From Flavobacterium sp. J372 (GTDB lineage Bacteria > Bacteroidota > Bacteroidia > Flavobacteriales > Flavobacteriaceae): a DNA stretch of 64,000 bases. A model generated the notes under the pieces. That model saw nothing but the letters and a program-made list of their open reading frames with translations, did not search any database and was not told the origin of the DNA. A program made the position numbers and the translations under genes. Below, one piece after another: positions 47,884 through 57,972 of this stretch. The stretch is taken from assembly GCF_024699965.1 (NCBI RefSeq), contig NZ_JAJOMZ010000004.1, positions 3,008,001 to 3,072,000 on the forward strand, given 5' to 3'. Every line of letters starts with the position of its first letter. The first letter of the stretch is position 1.

Positions 47884-49602
47884 TTAATATACGTTATTTT
47901 CTTTCATTACCCTGTTCAGCCATTTTAGCATCAGGAATAAAAGCAGCGCCGCACCAAGTACAAGCCCGAAGTTCAGGAAGAAGAAGTTTTCCTTTTCTTC
48001 CATAGTCTCCCAAAGGCTTGAAAGCATGCCTGCAAGCTTATTACCTACAGAAATTGCAAGGAAAAATCCTCCCATCATAAGGGCGGTAATCCTTGGCGGG
48101 CTAAGTTTTGATACTAACGAAAGCCCCATTGGCGAAAGGCATAACTCTCCAAGTGTTATAACACCATAAGAAGCAATAAGCCACCAGCTACTGGCCTTCA
48201 TTGTAAGGTCATTTGTAGCATATACAGCACCTACCATCACTAACGCAGAAAGCGCTGTGATTAAAAGTCCTAATGCAATCTTAGTAGGCGTGCTTGGCTC
48301 TTTGCCTCTTTTTCTCAGGAAGCCCCAAACACCTACCAATACCGGCGTAAGTAATATTACCCAGAATGGGTTTATAGACTGGTAAAGCTCTGTTGAATAA
48401 AGCTTAAGGTTTTGGCCTTTTGCCGGAATATTTTCCGGGGACTTGTTGCTGAAATATTTGCGTGAAGCTTCATATTGAGCAATCTGTCCGGCTGCTGCTT
48501 TTTTAGCGTTTATTTCTTCTTTAGTTGTTTCAGGCATTGCATTTGCCTGTGCCCTTAATTCTTCTATTTTACTAGTAAATGCGGCATCGTCAAGTGCAAC
48601 AATGTCATTATTCTCTACCGTCTGGGCCATGTCTACTTTGCTTGCTACGCTCGCCACAGATTCAGGCATTTCCCTGTTAGTATAATCTTCAGCCCAAACA
48701 GTAAGCGCATCACCATTCTGGTGGAATATCGCGAAGAATAAAATTACGCATGAGAATACAGCAAGAAGTGCAGCTATTGAACGTTTCTCTAACCCGCTTG
48801 ATTTAAACCACAGGTAAATGAAGAACGCGATTACAGGCACGCACCCAAATATAAATGCATCATTAGTATCTGTACCAAGTATATTGCCCGGAATCATGTA
48901 TCCCAGAATACCGAAAATAAACATTGGCAATATCGTTGAGCCTAGTATTTTAGCTGTAGGCATATCACCTTGTTGCAAAGGCTTTATAATATCTACATGC
49001 TTAATATGCTTTGTTCCCATTAAAAAGATTACAACACCTATAAGCATACCTACACCGGCTGCGATAAAGGCATAACTCCAGCCGTAATTAATCCTCATAT
49101 AGGCTGCAACAAAGTTGCAGATGAATGCGCCTATGTTAATACCCATGTAAAAGATATTATAGCCTGAATCTTTTTTATGTTTCATATCTTCACCGCTGTA
49201 TAAGTTACCTACAAGCGTAGAGATATTCGGCTTAAAGAAACCATTACCAAGTATTATAAAGAAAAGCCCGATAAAGAAGCTGGTAATATCATGCACAGAC
49301 AGCAGGAAATAGCCTGATGCCATCATAAGCCCACCAAGGATAATAGACCTGCGGTAACCCAGCACCCTGTCAGCCAAAAGACCACCAATAAAAGGGGTTA
49401 GGTAAACGAGCCCAAGGTACGTACCGTAAATGTCTGATTTTTTTGCCGCATCAAAACCCATACCGCCGTTATCCCAGCCGTCAAGCATATAAAGCGCAAA
49501 AATACCAAGCATCAAATAATACCCGAAACGTTCCCACATTTCAGTGCCGAATAAGTACCAAAGCCCTTTTGGGTGGCCCTTTTGTGTAGATGTATCTGTC
49601 AT
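47884..49602 (-). CDS. Proton-dependent peptide transporter (POT family), copy 2
   Basis: 572 residues. POT signature EMWERFGYYLMLGIFALYM at the N terminus and FYMGINIGAF in helix 5. A long hydrophilic insertion (about residues 305-410, DMAQTVENNDIVALDD...KSPENIPAKG) separates the two helix bundles and is of unknown function. Only 18 bp upstream of the other POT gene, so both are in one operon with DPP IV. Confidence 0.93.
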   Translation of the reverse strand: MTDTSTQKGHPKGLWYLFGTEMWERFGYYLMLGIFALYMLDGWDNGGMGFDAAKKSDIYGTYLGLVYLTPFIGGLLADRVLGYRRSIILGGLMMASGYFLLSVHDITSFFIGLFFIILGNGFFKPNISTLVGNLYSGEDMKHKKDSGYNIFYMGINIGAFICNFVAAYMRINYGWSYAFIAAGVGMLIGVVIFLMGTKHIKHVDIIKPLQQGDMPTAKILGSTILPMFIFGILGYMIPGNILGTDTNDAFIFGCVPVIAFFIYLWFKSSGLEKRSIAALLAVFSCVILFFAIFHQNGDALTVWAEDYTNREMPESVASVASKVDMAQTVENNDIVALDDAAFTSKIEELRAQANAMPETTKEEINAKKAAAGQIAQYEASRKYFSNKSPENIPAKGQNLKLYSTELYQSINPFWVILLTPVLVGVWGFLRKRGKEPSTPTKIALGLLITALSALVMVGAVYATNDLTMKASSWWLIASYGVITLGELCLSPMGLSLVSKLSPPRITALMMGGFFLAISVGNKLAGMLSSLWETMEEKENFFFLNFGLVLGAALLLFLMLKWLNRVMKENNVY

Positions 49603-49616
49603 AAATCTGGTTTTAA

Positions 49617-51791
49617 TTATAGTTTCTCTTTTATAAAGTTAGTCATTTTGGTATACAGCTGAAGCCTTGTCGGGCCTCCGTAAATGCCGTGGTTTTTATC
49701 AGGATAGATAGCCCAGTCAAACTGTTTGTTGGCTTTAACGAGCGCATCAATCATCAACATAGTGTTTTGTACGTGCACATTGTCATCAGCCGTACCATGC
49801 ACCAGGAGGTAAGCGCCTTTAAGCTTAGACACATGGTTTATTGGTGAATTTTCATCATAGCCGGTCGGGTTTTCCTGTGGTGTCTGCATGAAACGTTCAG
49901 TGTAAATTGAATCATAGTAACGCCATGAGGTAACCGGCGCAACAGCAATAGCCATTTTAAACACATCGTTACCTTTCAGGATACAGTTACTCGACATGAA
50001 TCCGCCATAGCTCCAGCCAAATATTCCGATGCGTGAAGGGTCAACATAGCTGTATTTACCTATAACTTTGGCAGCATCAATCTGGTCTTCTACTTCATAT
50101 TTGCCTAATTCTTTGTAAGTCACTTTTTTGAAGGCAGCACCTTTAAAACCCGTACCGCGGCCATCAACGCAGGCCACGATGTAGCCATGTTGCGCAAGCA
50201 TCATGAACCAGTAGTCGTCACTTCCGTTCCAGTCGTTGTTGACTTGCTGTGAGCCCGGCCCGCTGTACTGATACATAAATACAGGATACTTTTTGTTAGG
50301 GTCGAAATTCTTGGGCTTAATCATCCAGGCATTCAACTGGTGCCCTTTTTCTGTTGTAAGAACCATGAACTCCTTCTTTGGCAAGTCATATTTTTCAAGC
50401 TTTGCCTTTAACGCATTATTGTTCAATATTTCCTTTACAGGCTTTGCATCTTTTGAAGTATATAACGTAAAAGAATGTGGCTCTGAAGCGCTTGAATGAT
50501 GATTAATGTAATATTCATAATTCGGGCTGAACTTCGCATCATTTGTGCCTTCTTTAGGGCTTAAGCGTGTTTTGCCTTTACCATTTAGGTTTATTTTATA
50601 AACGTCACGGTTGATTGAACCATTCTCGGTAGACTGGTAGAAAATATTGCCTGTCTTCGGGTCAAAACCATGGTATGAAGTTACCTCCCACGAACCTTTT
50701 GTTACCTGATTCAGCAGTTTACCTGTTTTGCTGTAATGGTAAATGTGGTTAAAACCGTCTTTTTCACTGGTCCAGATGAAACTATTATCGTTAAGGAAAG
50801 TAAGGTTATCTGTAATATCAATATAAGCTTTGTCTTTTTCATTCAGGACAACCTTCGGAGTTCCGCTAATTGCATCAACAAAAATAAGGTCCAGATTATT
50901 CTGGTGGCGGTTCATTACCTGCACACTCAGCACATTGGCCTCGTTAGTCCATTTTATTCGGGGAATATAAAAATCATTGTAATTGCCAAGTTTTATCTCG
51001 CGTGAAGTTTTCGCCTTCACATCATAAATATGAAGCGATACCTCCGCATTTTTCTCCCCTGCCTTTGGATATTTGAACACATATTGCGTTGGATATAGCC
51101 CGCCCGCATACATATCCATCGAAAATTCAGGCACCTGGCTTTCATCAAAACGTATGTAGGCTATTTTATCACCTGCGGCATTCCAGTCGTAAGCTTTTAC
51201 AAACGCGAATTCTTCTTCATACACCCAATCTGTAATACCATTGATTACTGCATTTTTCTTACCATCAGTAGTAATCTGCACAGTTTGCTTTGAAGCTATA
51301 TCATAAACGTATAAATTGTTTTGAAAAGCAAATGAAACCTTGTTTCCACCTGCCGAAAATGCGGGCTCCTGCACTTTATCTGCGGATAAACGTGTTAAGG
51401 TTTTAGCAGCAATATCATAAATAAAATACGTCGCCGTGAATGAATGCCTGAATATCTGCTCTGAGCCTGTTGCCACAAGCAATTTCTTTTCATCAGCACT
51501 GAAAATATAACTGTCTATTCCATCTGCCAATTCAGGAAATGACTTTGACTCCAGTATAGTTGAAACCTTGTTTAAGGTAGCGTAATCATAAAGATCTATC
51601 GAAGAAGCATTTGTAGCTCTATTGTAGTTTAAAACCGTATACTGGTTGGTGTTTTTCATTGACTGAAACTCGTCCATGCCCTGTGTACGGAAAGCGCCGC
51701 CCCATATTTCCTGAAGTGTTATTTGCTGTTGTGCAGAAGCAGTTAAAACCGTAAACAAAAACAGGAAAACCGCTGATTTGAAATATTTCAT
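49617..51791 (-). CDS. Dipeptidyl peptidase IV (S9B)
   Basis: Exported serine peptidase that removes N-terminal dipeptides, favouring penultimate Pro or Ala. Start is the ATG at 51791, giving signal peptide MKYFKSAVFLFLFTVLTASAQ; the longer frame adds eight residues. N-terminal eight-bladed propeller with the DWVYEEEF double-Glu motif that clamps the substrate amino group. Catalytic triad: Ser in FGWSYGG, Asp in HGTADDNVH, His in DKNHGIYGG. About 724 residues. Upstream of two POT transporters in one operon. Confidence 0.95.
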   Translation of the reverse strand: MKYFKSAVFLFLFTVLTASAQQQITLQEIWGGAFRTQGMDEFQSMKNTNQYTVLNYNRATNASSIDLYDYATLNKVSTILESKSFPELADGIDSYIFSADEKKLLVATGSEQIFRHSFTATYFIYDIAAKTLTRLSADKVQEPAFSAGGNKVSFAFQNNLYVYDIASKQTVQITTDGKKNAVINGITDWVYEEEFAFVKAYDWNAAGDKIAYIRFDESQVPEFSMDMYAGGLYPTQYVFKYPKAGEKNAEVSLHIYDVKAKTSREIKLGNYNDFYIPRIKWTNEANVLSVQVMNRHQNNLDLIFVDAISGTPKVVLNEKDKAYIDITDNLTFLNDNSFIWTSEKDGFNHIYHYSKTGKLLNQVTKGSWEVTSYHGFDPKTGNIFYQSTENGSINRDVYKINLNGKGKTRLSPKEGTNDAKFSPNYEYYINHHSSASEPHSFTLYTSKDAKPVKEILNNNALKAKLEKYDLPKKEFMVLTTEKGHQLNAWMIKPKNFDPNKKYPVFMYQYSGPGSQQVNNDWNGSDDYWFMMLAQHGYIVACVDGRGTGFKGAAFKKVTYKELGKYEVEDQIDAAKVIGKYSYVDPSRIGIFGWSYGGFMSSNCILKGNDVFKMAIAVAPVTSWRYYDSIYTERFMQTPQENPTGYDENSPINHVSKLKGAYLLVHGTADDNVHVQNTMLMIDALVKANKQFDWAIYPDKNHGIYGGPTRLQLYTKMTNFIKEKL

Positions 51792-51915
51792 TTGCATAAT
51801 GTAAAAAACTCCCAATTTTAATGAAAAATTCTGAAATAGCAGTGTGTTTCACTGTTAAATGAATTAACATTTTCTTAGCACTTTGTTTATGCACAATTTT
51901 TGGTGCTATAAATCT

Positions 51916-51923
51916 TATCTTTG
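51916..51923 (+). promoter_or_regulatory. -7 element upstream of HMG-CoA reductase
   Basis: TATCTTTG, 28 bases before the ATG. Confidence 0.45.
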
Positions 51924-51951
51924 CATTGAAAATTCACCCAAGCAACTGATA

Positions 51952-53266
51952 ATGAGTAATGCGATTGCAGGCTTTTCGAAGCTTACCAAAGAACAAAAAA
52001 TTAACTGGCTGGCACAAAATTACTTCGCCGAACCGCAAAAGGCTATCGGCCTCATCAAAAAATACTGGAACAGTGACCCGCAATTGCAACAGTTGCATGA
52101 TGAATTCATTGAAAATACCATTACCAACTTTTACCTGCCGCTTGGCATTGCACCCAATTTCGCAATAAACGGGCGCGACTACACGATACCCATGGCTGTT
52201 GAGGAAAGCTCGGTAGTGGCGGCAGCATCACGTGCGGCTAAGTTCTGGAGCAAGCGTGGCGGCTTTAAAGCAACGGTGTTGAATACCGAAAAAATAGGCC
52301 AGGTACATTTTTTATTTGAAGGTAATCCCGAAGAACTTCAGAAGTTTTTCGAAAATATTAAACCTAAATTTTTTGAGGGCACAGCTGACGTTACCAAAAA
52401 CATGCGCAATCGCGGTGGGGGGCATACTTGACATTGAGCTGCGGGATAAAACTAAAGACATGCCCGATTATTACCAGCTTCACGCTACTTTCAATACAAA
52501 AGATAGCATGGGTGCCAACTTTATAAACACCTGTCTTGAACAGTTTTCAAAAATACTGAAGTCTGAAGCAGCGGCTTGGGGCGGTTTTTCTGCAAATGAG
52601 CAGCCGGAAGTTATCATGAGCATCCTTAGCAACTATGTCCCAAACTGTGTGGTCCGTGCCGAAGTATCATGCCCTGTTGCCGATTTGTGTGAAGACGCAG
52701 GTATATCACCGCAGGAATTTGCAGAAAAGTTTGTTACCGCTATAAACATAGCCGAAATTGAGCCATACCGCGCTGTAACGCATAATAAAGGGATTATGAA
52801 CGGTATTGATGCTGTAGTTGTTGCAACAGGTAATGATTTCCGCGCGGTAGAAGCCGGGGTCCATGCTTATGCTGCGAAAGAGGGACGCTATACCAGCCTT
52901 ACCCATGCATATATTAAAAACGATATTTTTCATTATTTTATAGAACTACCATTGGCTCTGGGTACTGTGGGCGGGCTTACCAGCCTTCACCCTCTCGTGA
53001 AGCTATCTTTAGAGCTGCTTGGCAATCCTTCGGCAGAGGAGTTGATGCAGATTGTAGCCGTAGCCGGACTTGCACAAAATTTTGCTGCGGTGCGTTCATT
53101 GACAACTACAGGCATACAGCAGGGCCACATGAAAATGCACCTGATGAACATGTTGAACCAACTGCATGCGAATACAAATGAAAAGGAGCTTGCTGCAAAA
53201 CATTTCGAGAAAAACACAATAACTCATGCTGCCGTGGCCGACTATATTGCAGCAATAAGAAAATAA
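51952..53266 (+). CDS. mvaA: Hydroxymethylglutaryl-CoA reductase, class II (one frameshift)
   Basis: Converts HMG-CoA to mevalonate. Start ATG at 51952 (MSNAIAGFSKLTKEQK). Motifs: ENTITNFYLPLGIAPNF, catalytic MAVEESSVVAAAS, SMGANFIN and GTVGGLTSLHP, with the C-terminal catalytic His in QQGHMKMHL. The frame breaks in the G6 run at 52417-52422; removing one G joins RNRGGGILDIELRDK. Corrected length 437 residues. The ATG at 51883 opens a longer frame but lies before the promoter element. First gene of a two-gene operon with a GHMP kinase. Confidence 0.9.
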
Positions 53267-53267
53267 T

Positions 53268-54182
53268 GTGAGGCAGGAATTTTACAGCAACGGCAAGCTT
53301 TTATTACTGGGAGAATATACAGTTCTTGATGGTAGTGATGCCCTAGCCCTGCCAACTGTTTACGGGCAATACCTGTCAGTTGAAAAGACCAATGATAAAA
53401 ATATTCATTGGAGAAGTTATGATGCAGATGGTTCTGTATGGTTTGAAGCGGTGATACCTGTTGAAAACATTCTTTCTAAACAACTTTCAGGTGAGAAAGT
53501 AACGGATACGCTCATCGACATTTTAGGTGCAGCACACAAGCTTAATCCAGGCGTGCTTGGTACGGCCGTAGGATTTAATGTTGAAACGAAGCTTACATTT
53601 CCACGGACGTGGGGGCTGGGCAGTTCATCAACACTCATAAATAATATTGCGCAGTGGTTTGGAGTAGATGCCTTCAACTTGTTACAGCAAAGCTTTGGGG
53701 GGAGCGGTTATGATATTGCTTGTGCACAAAATAATATGCCTGTCTTGTTTTCGCTAAAAAATGGGCTGCCAAACATAAAGCAAATCACATTCAACCCACA
53801 CTTTACTAATAATCTGTATTTTGTGTACCTCAACAAGAAACAGGACACAAAAAAAGCTGTAGCAAACTACAGAAATAACGCAGATGAAATTCCTGAGCTC
53901 ATAATTAAGACTGATGCAATAATTGAAGAAGCAGCAATTACCGGTAGCTTTGAGCGATTCTGCCAGCTTCTTGAAGAACACTCAGCATTATTGGCAAAAG
54001 CCCTGCAAATGCAAACAGTAAAAGAATCATTGTTTCCGGATTTTTACGGAACAGTAAAAAGCCTCGGGGCTTGGGGCGGAGACTTCATTCTCGCTGCAAG
54101 TGATGATGACCCTACTGGTTATTTCGAATCAAAAGGATATCCTGTTGTTATTCCTTACCAGAAAATGATTTTATATAAATGA
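53268..54182 (+). CDS. GYDIA-type GHMP kinase
   Basis: 304-residue GHMP-superfamily enzyme; the start is GTG at 53268, one base after the mvaA stop. N-terminal NGKLLLLGEYTVLDG, ATP motif TWGLGSSSTL at about 114-123 and GGSGYDIACAQ, the feature that names the group. No close match to a characterised mevalonate kinase; by position after HMG-CoA reductase it likely acts in the mevalonate pathway, but this is inference. Confidence 0.85.
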   Translation: MRQEFYSNGKLLLLGEYTVLDGSDALALPTVYGQYLSVEKTNDKNIHWRSYDADGSVWFEAVIPVENILSKQLSGEKVTDTLIDILGAAHKLNPGVLGTAVGFNVETKLTFPRTWGLGSSSTLINNIAQWFGVDAFNLLQQSFGGSGYDIACAQNNMPVLFSLKNGLPNIKQITFNPHFTNNLYFVYLNKKQDTKKAVANYRNNADEIPELIIKTDAIIEEAAITGSFERFCQLLEEHSALLAKALQMQTVKESLFPDFYGTVKSLGAWGGDFILAASDDDPTGYFESKGYPVVIPYQKMILYK

Positions 54183-54216
54183 AAAAATCCCGGAGCACAA
54201 TTCCGGGATTTTTTAT
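54183..54216. terminator. Bidirectional terminator
   Basis: AAAAATCCCGGA / TTCCGGGATTTTT stem between the convergent GHMP kinase and PpiD-like genes. Confidence 0.9.
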
Positions 54217-54232
54217 ATATCAATCATTCTTC

Positions 54233-56332
54233 TTAATTGAATTCTGACCTGTTATCTTCAATATCTGCCTTTTCCTTAAGCGCCATCACAATTCTTGAAG
54301 GTACGCCGCCACGGGCTTCACTCCTCATTCTTTGTGTATATGTCGCATAGTTTGGCAATGCAGGAGCATCAGTCTTCGCTTTGGTGCGAATCATAAATAC
54401 GCCCCCGTTACCATCAATTAGGGGAGATGTTTTACCTGCAGCAAGGCCAAATGCTTTACCTACAACTTTCGGCTCGGCGCCAACGTTAGGTATCATAGGT
54501 GCTGCAAATGTAACATCTGTTGCAGTAGCTACAGACGAGCCTGATTTCTGCGCAACAGCCTCAAGGGTAGAACCTGTCATTTTTTTGCGAATCATCTCAG
54601 CCTTCTTCTGGTTACGGATGATCGGCGCTACAGTAATCTTAGCATCTTCAATCGGGATAAGGCCTTTTTCGTTTTTAGTTTTAAGCTTCACAACAACATG
54701 GCCCTGTGGTACATCAAACTTCTTAACGTCGCCTTCCTCAGTATCTTTAGAGAATGTCCATCTTACAATTTCACGCTGCATGCCAACACCTTGTACATTT
54801 TCATCATTAGCGCCAACTTTTGCTTTCTGCACTGTCACACCCGCAGTTTTGGCAAGATCTTCAAATGGTTTATTCGGGCCTTCCATTTCAATGTTTGTTG
54901 CCTTACGGAAAGCCTCATCTTCAGTTGCTTCACTTGCACCAATTTTCTGGGCAACAGTAGCAACACGTATACCATCATTCTTACCTGTTACGTATATTAC
55001 GTGATAACCAAAGTCAGTCTCTACAACTCCCATTTTACCAACAGGGTTGTTAAACACGAAATCGTTAAACGGCTTCACCATCTGGTTTGGCACAATGTTT
55101 TGGTATTCGCCACCGTTGTTTGCAGAGCCCGGGTCATCAGTATTGGTTCTTGCAAGCTCGGCAAAATTATTAGGGTTAGCCATAGCCTGCGCCAGTAAAC
55201 CATCAGCCTTTGCTTTAGCCTCTTCTTTAGTCCTTGTTATAGCAGGGTTAGGGGCTTTACCACCTTTGTAAGCAATAAGTATATGCCTTGCATTTACGGT
55301 AGCGCCTGCCTTGCGGCCTGTTACACGTGTAAGTTTGTAGTAACCGTTATCAACATAAGGGCCGTAAACCTGTCCCGGAGCAAGATTGTAGATAGCTTCA
55401 GCATGCTCAACCGGAAGGTCTTTTTTAGCAACATAAGTAGTATCATACTTTATGTCTGAATTCTTGTTTACAAACTCTTCAACGTTTGCTGCCTGGGCAA
55501 ACCCGGGAATAGTATCGTTTGCTTTTGTTTCATTGTTATATTCAACACGTGGAGCAAGATAGCTGTTAATATTCTTCCTCATCTCCTCTTCATCAGCGGC
55601 AGACGGTTTGTTTTCTATAAGAACAAAATCAAGCTCACGTGATGCTTCAGCTTTGTATTTCTTCTCGTTCTTTTTCATGTAATCAATAAGCTCCTGGTCA
55701 GAAACCTTTACCTGGTCATCATTGATAGTTGAAAAAGGAACATAAACATAATCAAACGTTATCTTGTCGTTTTCATCTTTATATTTTGCTTTGCCTTCAG
55801 CCTCGGTTACAATAAACCCGGCTTTAAGCATTGAGTTGTATATCTGCCTTTTTGCTGCGGCTTCATACTGCGGCATATCGCGCTCAATCATTTCATATTG
55901 TGCAGGGTTGGTAGCCTTCATATTAGCAAGGAAGTCATTAAACTTCTTCTTGTCAAACTTACCAAGGGCATTCTGGAAACGAGGGTCATTGCCTAGCTGC
56001 ATACCAAAAATGCTAAGTACATGCTCTCTGCCTACCCTGATACCGGCTTTTTCATAACGCTCTTCAAGCAATATGCTTTCAACCTCCTGCTCCCATATCT
56101 GGTTTGCGGCTGTTGTAGCGCTAACACCCTGCTGCATTTTTGTAAAGTTGCTTACTTTATTGAGGAAATCCTGTGCAGGAATATCTTCACCGTTTACGCT
56201 GCCTACATGCCTTGACACGCCTCCGAAACCTCCGCTATTGATGATGTCGCCTACAATGAATGCCAAAAGGCAAAAGCCTATAACACCTATCATAAGTATA
56301 GAGCGCTGCCTAATTTTTGATAAAACCGCCAT
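54233..56332 (-). CDS. PpiD-like periplasmic peptidylprolyl isomerase
   Basis: Chaperone assisting outer-membrane protein folding. One N-terminal helix (ILMIGVIGFCLLAFIVGDI) anchors 699 residues. A SurA-N-like helical region (EDIPAQDFLNKVSNFT) is followed by a parvulin domain at about 340-455 (VNARHILIAYKGG, GYHVIYVTG) and a further helical region with partial second parvulin-like repeat. First gene of a probable envelope operon running to coaX (reading right to left it is last). Confidence 0.92.
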   Translation of the reverse strand: MAVLSKIRQRSILMIGVIGFCLLAFIVGDIINSGGFGGVSRHVGSVNGEDIPAQDFLNKVSNFTKMQQGVSATTAANQIWEQEVESILLEERYEKAGIRVGREHVLSIFGMQLGNDPRFQNALGKFDKKKFNDFLANMKATNPAQYEMIERDMPQYEAAAKRQIYNSMLKAGFIVTEAEGKAKYKDENDKITFDYVYVPFSTINDDQVKVSDQELIDYMKKNEKKYKAEASRELDFVLIENKPSAADEEEMRKNINSYLAPRVEYNNETKANDTIPGFAQAANVEEFVNKNSDIKYDTTYVAKKDLPVEHAEAIYNLAPGQVYGPYVDNGYYKLTRVTGRKAGATVNARHILIAYKGGKAPNPAITRTKEEAKAKADGLLAQAMANPNNFAELARTNTDDPGSANNGGEYQNIVPNQMVKPFNDFVFNNPVGKMGVVETDFGYHVIYVTGKNDGIRVATVAQKIGASEATEDEAFRKATNIEMEGPNKPFEDLAKTAGVTVQKAKVGANDENVQGVGMQREIVRWTFSKDTEEGDVKKFDVPQGHVVVKLKTKNEKGLIPIEDAKITVAPIIRNQKKAEMIRKKMTGSTLEAVAQKSGSSVATATDVTFAAPMIPNVGAEPKVVGKAFGLAAGKTSPLIDGNGGVFMIRTKAKTDAPALPNYATYTQRMRSEARGGVPSRIVMALKEKADIEDNRSEFN

Positions 56333-56510
56333 TTGTAATTTAATGTTAAAATTTAATTCAGTGGGCGAAAATACAATTATCTATTTAATAATAAAAGCAG
56401 TAAATGATATTTTCAGGGTTAATGAGAAAAAAAATTGCAGGGATTATAAAGGTGTGCAATTTACCCGAACCAAATTAGTGAGCAGATTTATGTATTATGT
56501 AAACCAAATA

Positions 56511-57770
56511 CTATTTAAGGCCTGAAGGCACAATCTTTACCAGCTCAATCATATTGCCTGATGCTTTCATAATAAAGATATCAAAACCTGACACAGAAAT
56601 TTTTTCTCCTTCTTCAGGAATATCGTTGGCAAGGTTTACAATCAACCCGCCTATAGTGGAATAAGATGGGCTCTCCGGCAGGCCAAGGCCATATTTAGCA
56701 TTTATAGATTCAATACTGAACCTTGCAGAAAATAAATAACTCCCGTCATCCTGAAGGCTTTCGGGCAGCTCTTCAGCATCATCGTGTTCGTCTTCAATTT
56801 CGCCAAAAAGCTCTTCAATAATATCTTCAACAGTTATTATTCCTGCCGTGCCCCCGTACTCATCAAGTACAACGGCCATGCTTTTCCTCCTTCGCGTTAG
56901 TGTATCCAGCAGCTCTTTAATTAAAATTGTTTCAGGGACTACTTCAATCGGAATCATTGCCGAGCCAATACTTTCAGGCTTTTTAAAAAGCTCAAAAGAG
57001 TGCACATAACCTACTACTGTATCTATACTGTGGCGGTACACCACAATTTTAGAATAGCCTGTAGCAATAAAAAGCTGTTTCAGCCCGTCAACAGTACTGT
57101 TGATTTCTATACCTGAAATATCTGTACGAGGCGTCATAATATCCCTGGCTTTCATGTCAGAAAATTGCAGTGCATTCTGGAAAATCTGTATTTCAGAATC
57201 TACCTCTTCCTGCGCAGGCGCATTTGTTAGCTGTTCGGTAATATAATTGCCAAGCTCGCCCCGGCTAAAGTAGCCTTGCTGCTTCTCTGCTTTTGTATGC
57301 AATACTTTTACAAGGATAAAATCTGTGAGCATAATTAATCCGCGCGAAAGCGGATTGAATACAGTATAAAATCCGTAAGCCGGCACCACCAGGACTTTCA
57401 TTAATGTATTAGCGTAAATGCTGGAGAGAATTTTAGGAAGAAATTCTGCTGTGAGCAGTAGGATGAATGAGGTAATGGCTACCTGTATTACCAATAATAA
57501 AGATGATGAGAGGCCATAGCCCGAAACCCACCGCATGGCAGCGCTGCCGGCATAATAGGCATATAGCACCAGTGCAATGCTGTTGCCCAATATCATTGCA
57601 GTAATGAATTGTGATGGGTTTGCTGTAAGGCGGCTAAGCATACCTGAAATTATGGTAGCCTGCTTTTTTTCAACCTCAAGATATACCTTGTTGGATGACA
57701 GGTATGCTATTTCCATACCCGAAAAGAAAGCGGAGAACAACAGGCATGTTATGATGGCTACCGCTTCCAT
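56511..57770 (-). CDS. CNNM/CBS-domain membrane protein (hemolysin family)
   Basis: 419 residues. DUF21/CNNM membrane domain (about 1-185, with GNSIALVLYAYYAG and LLTAEFLPKILSSIYA), two CBS domains (MTPRTDISGIE...; RRKSMAVVLDEYGGTAGIITVEDIIEELFGEI) and a CorC_HlyC domain at the C terminus. Related to GldE and CorC; ion transport or gliding support is a guess. Member of the envelope operon. Confidence 0.9.
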   Translation of the reverse strand: MEAVAIITCLLFSAFFSGMEIAYLSSNKVYLEVEKKQATIISGMLSRLTANPSQFITAMILGNSIALVLYAYYAGSAAMRWVSGYGLSSSLLLVIQVAITSFILLLTAEFLPKILSSIYANTLMKVLVVPAYGFYTVFNPLSRGLIMLTDFILVKVLHTKAEKQQGYFSRGELGNYITEQLTNAPAQEEVDSEIQIFQNALQFSDMKARDIMTPRTDISGIEINSTVDGLKQLFIATGYSKIVVYRHSIDTVVGYVHSFELFKKPESIGSAMIPIEVVPETILIKELLDTLTRRRKSMAVVLDEYGGTAGIITVEDIIEELFGEIEDEHDDAEELPESLQDDGSYLFSARFSIESINAKYGLGLPESPSYSTIGGLIVNLANDIPEEGEKISVSGFDIFIMKASGNMIELVKIVPSGLK

Positions 57771-57775
57771 AGTGA

Positions 57776-57967
57776 TTATTTACCGTTGCTCCTGTCGCGG
57801 AACTTTTTGTAATATCTCCTGCGGAAAAAGAAAAGAAAGAGGCTTATACCTGCAAACATAAAATCTATGAAAGCATCTTCGCCGTGGGTAAGCCTTAATA
57901 TCCCCACTGCTGTAAATATTATAGCAAATAGCAGGAACAGGTATGATACGTATTTAAGATATGCCAT
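57776..57967 (-). CDS. Small two-helix membrane protein
   Basis: 63 residues with two hydrophobic helices (YLFLLFAIIFTAVGILRL; FIDFMFAGISLFLFFF) and a basic C terminus (RRRYYKKFRDRSNGK). Five bases from the CNNM gene and six from lptC, so it is in the operon. No known family. Confidence 0.75.
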   Translation of the reverse strand: MAYLKYVSYLFLLFAIIFTAVGILRLTHGEDAFIDFMFAGISLFLFFFRRRYYKKFRDRSNGK

Positions 57968-57972
57968 AGGTT

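Noticed and set aside
18274..52422. Programmed ribosomal frameshifting as the cause of the broken genes
   Set aside because: Ten sites with both signs, in different homopolymers, without shared slippery heptamers or downstream structures, and in families that do not use frameshifting.
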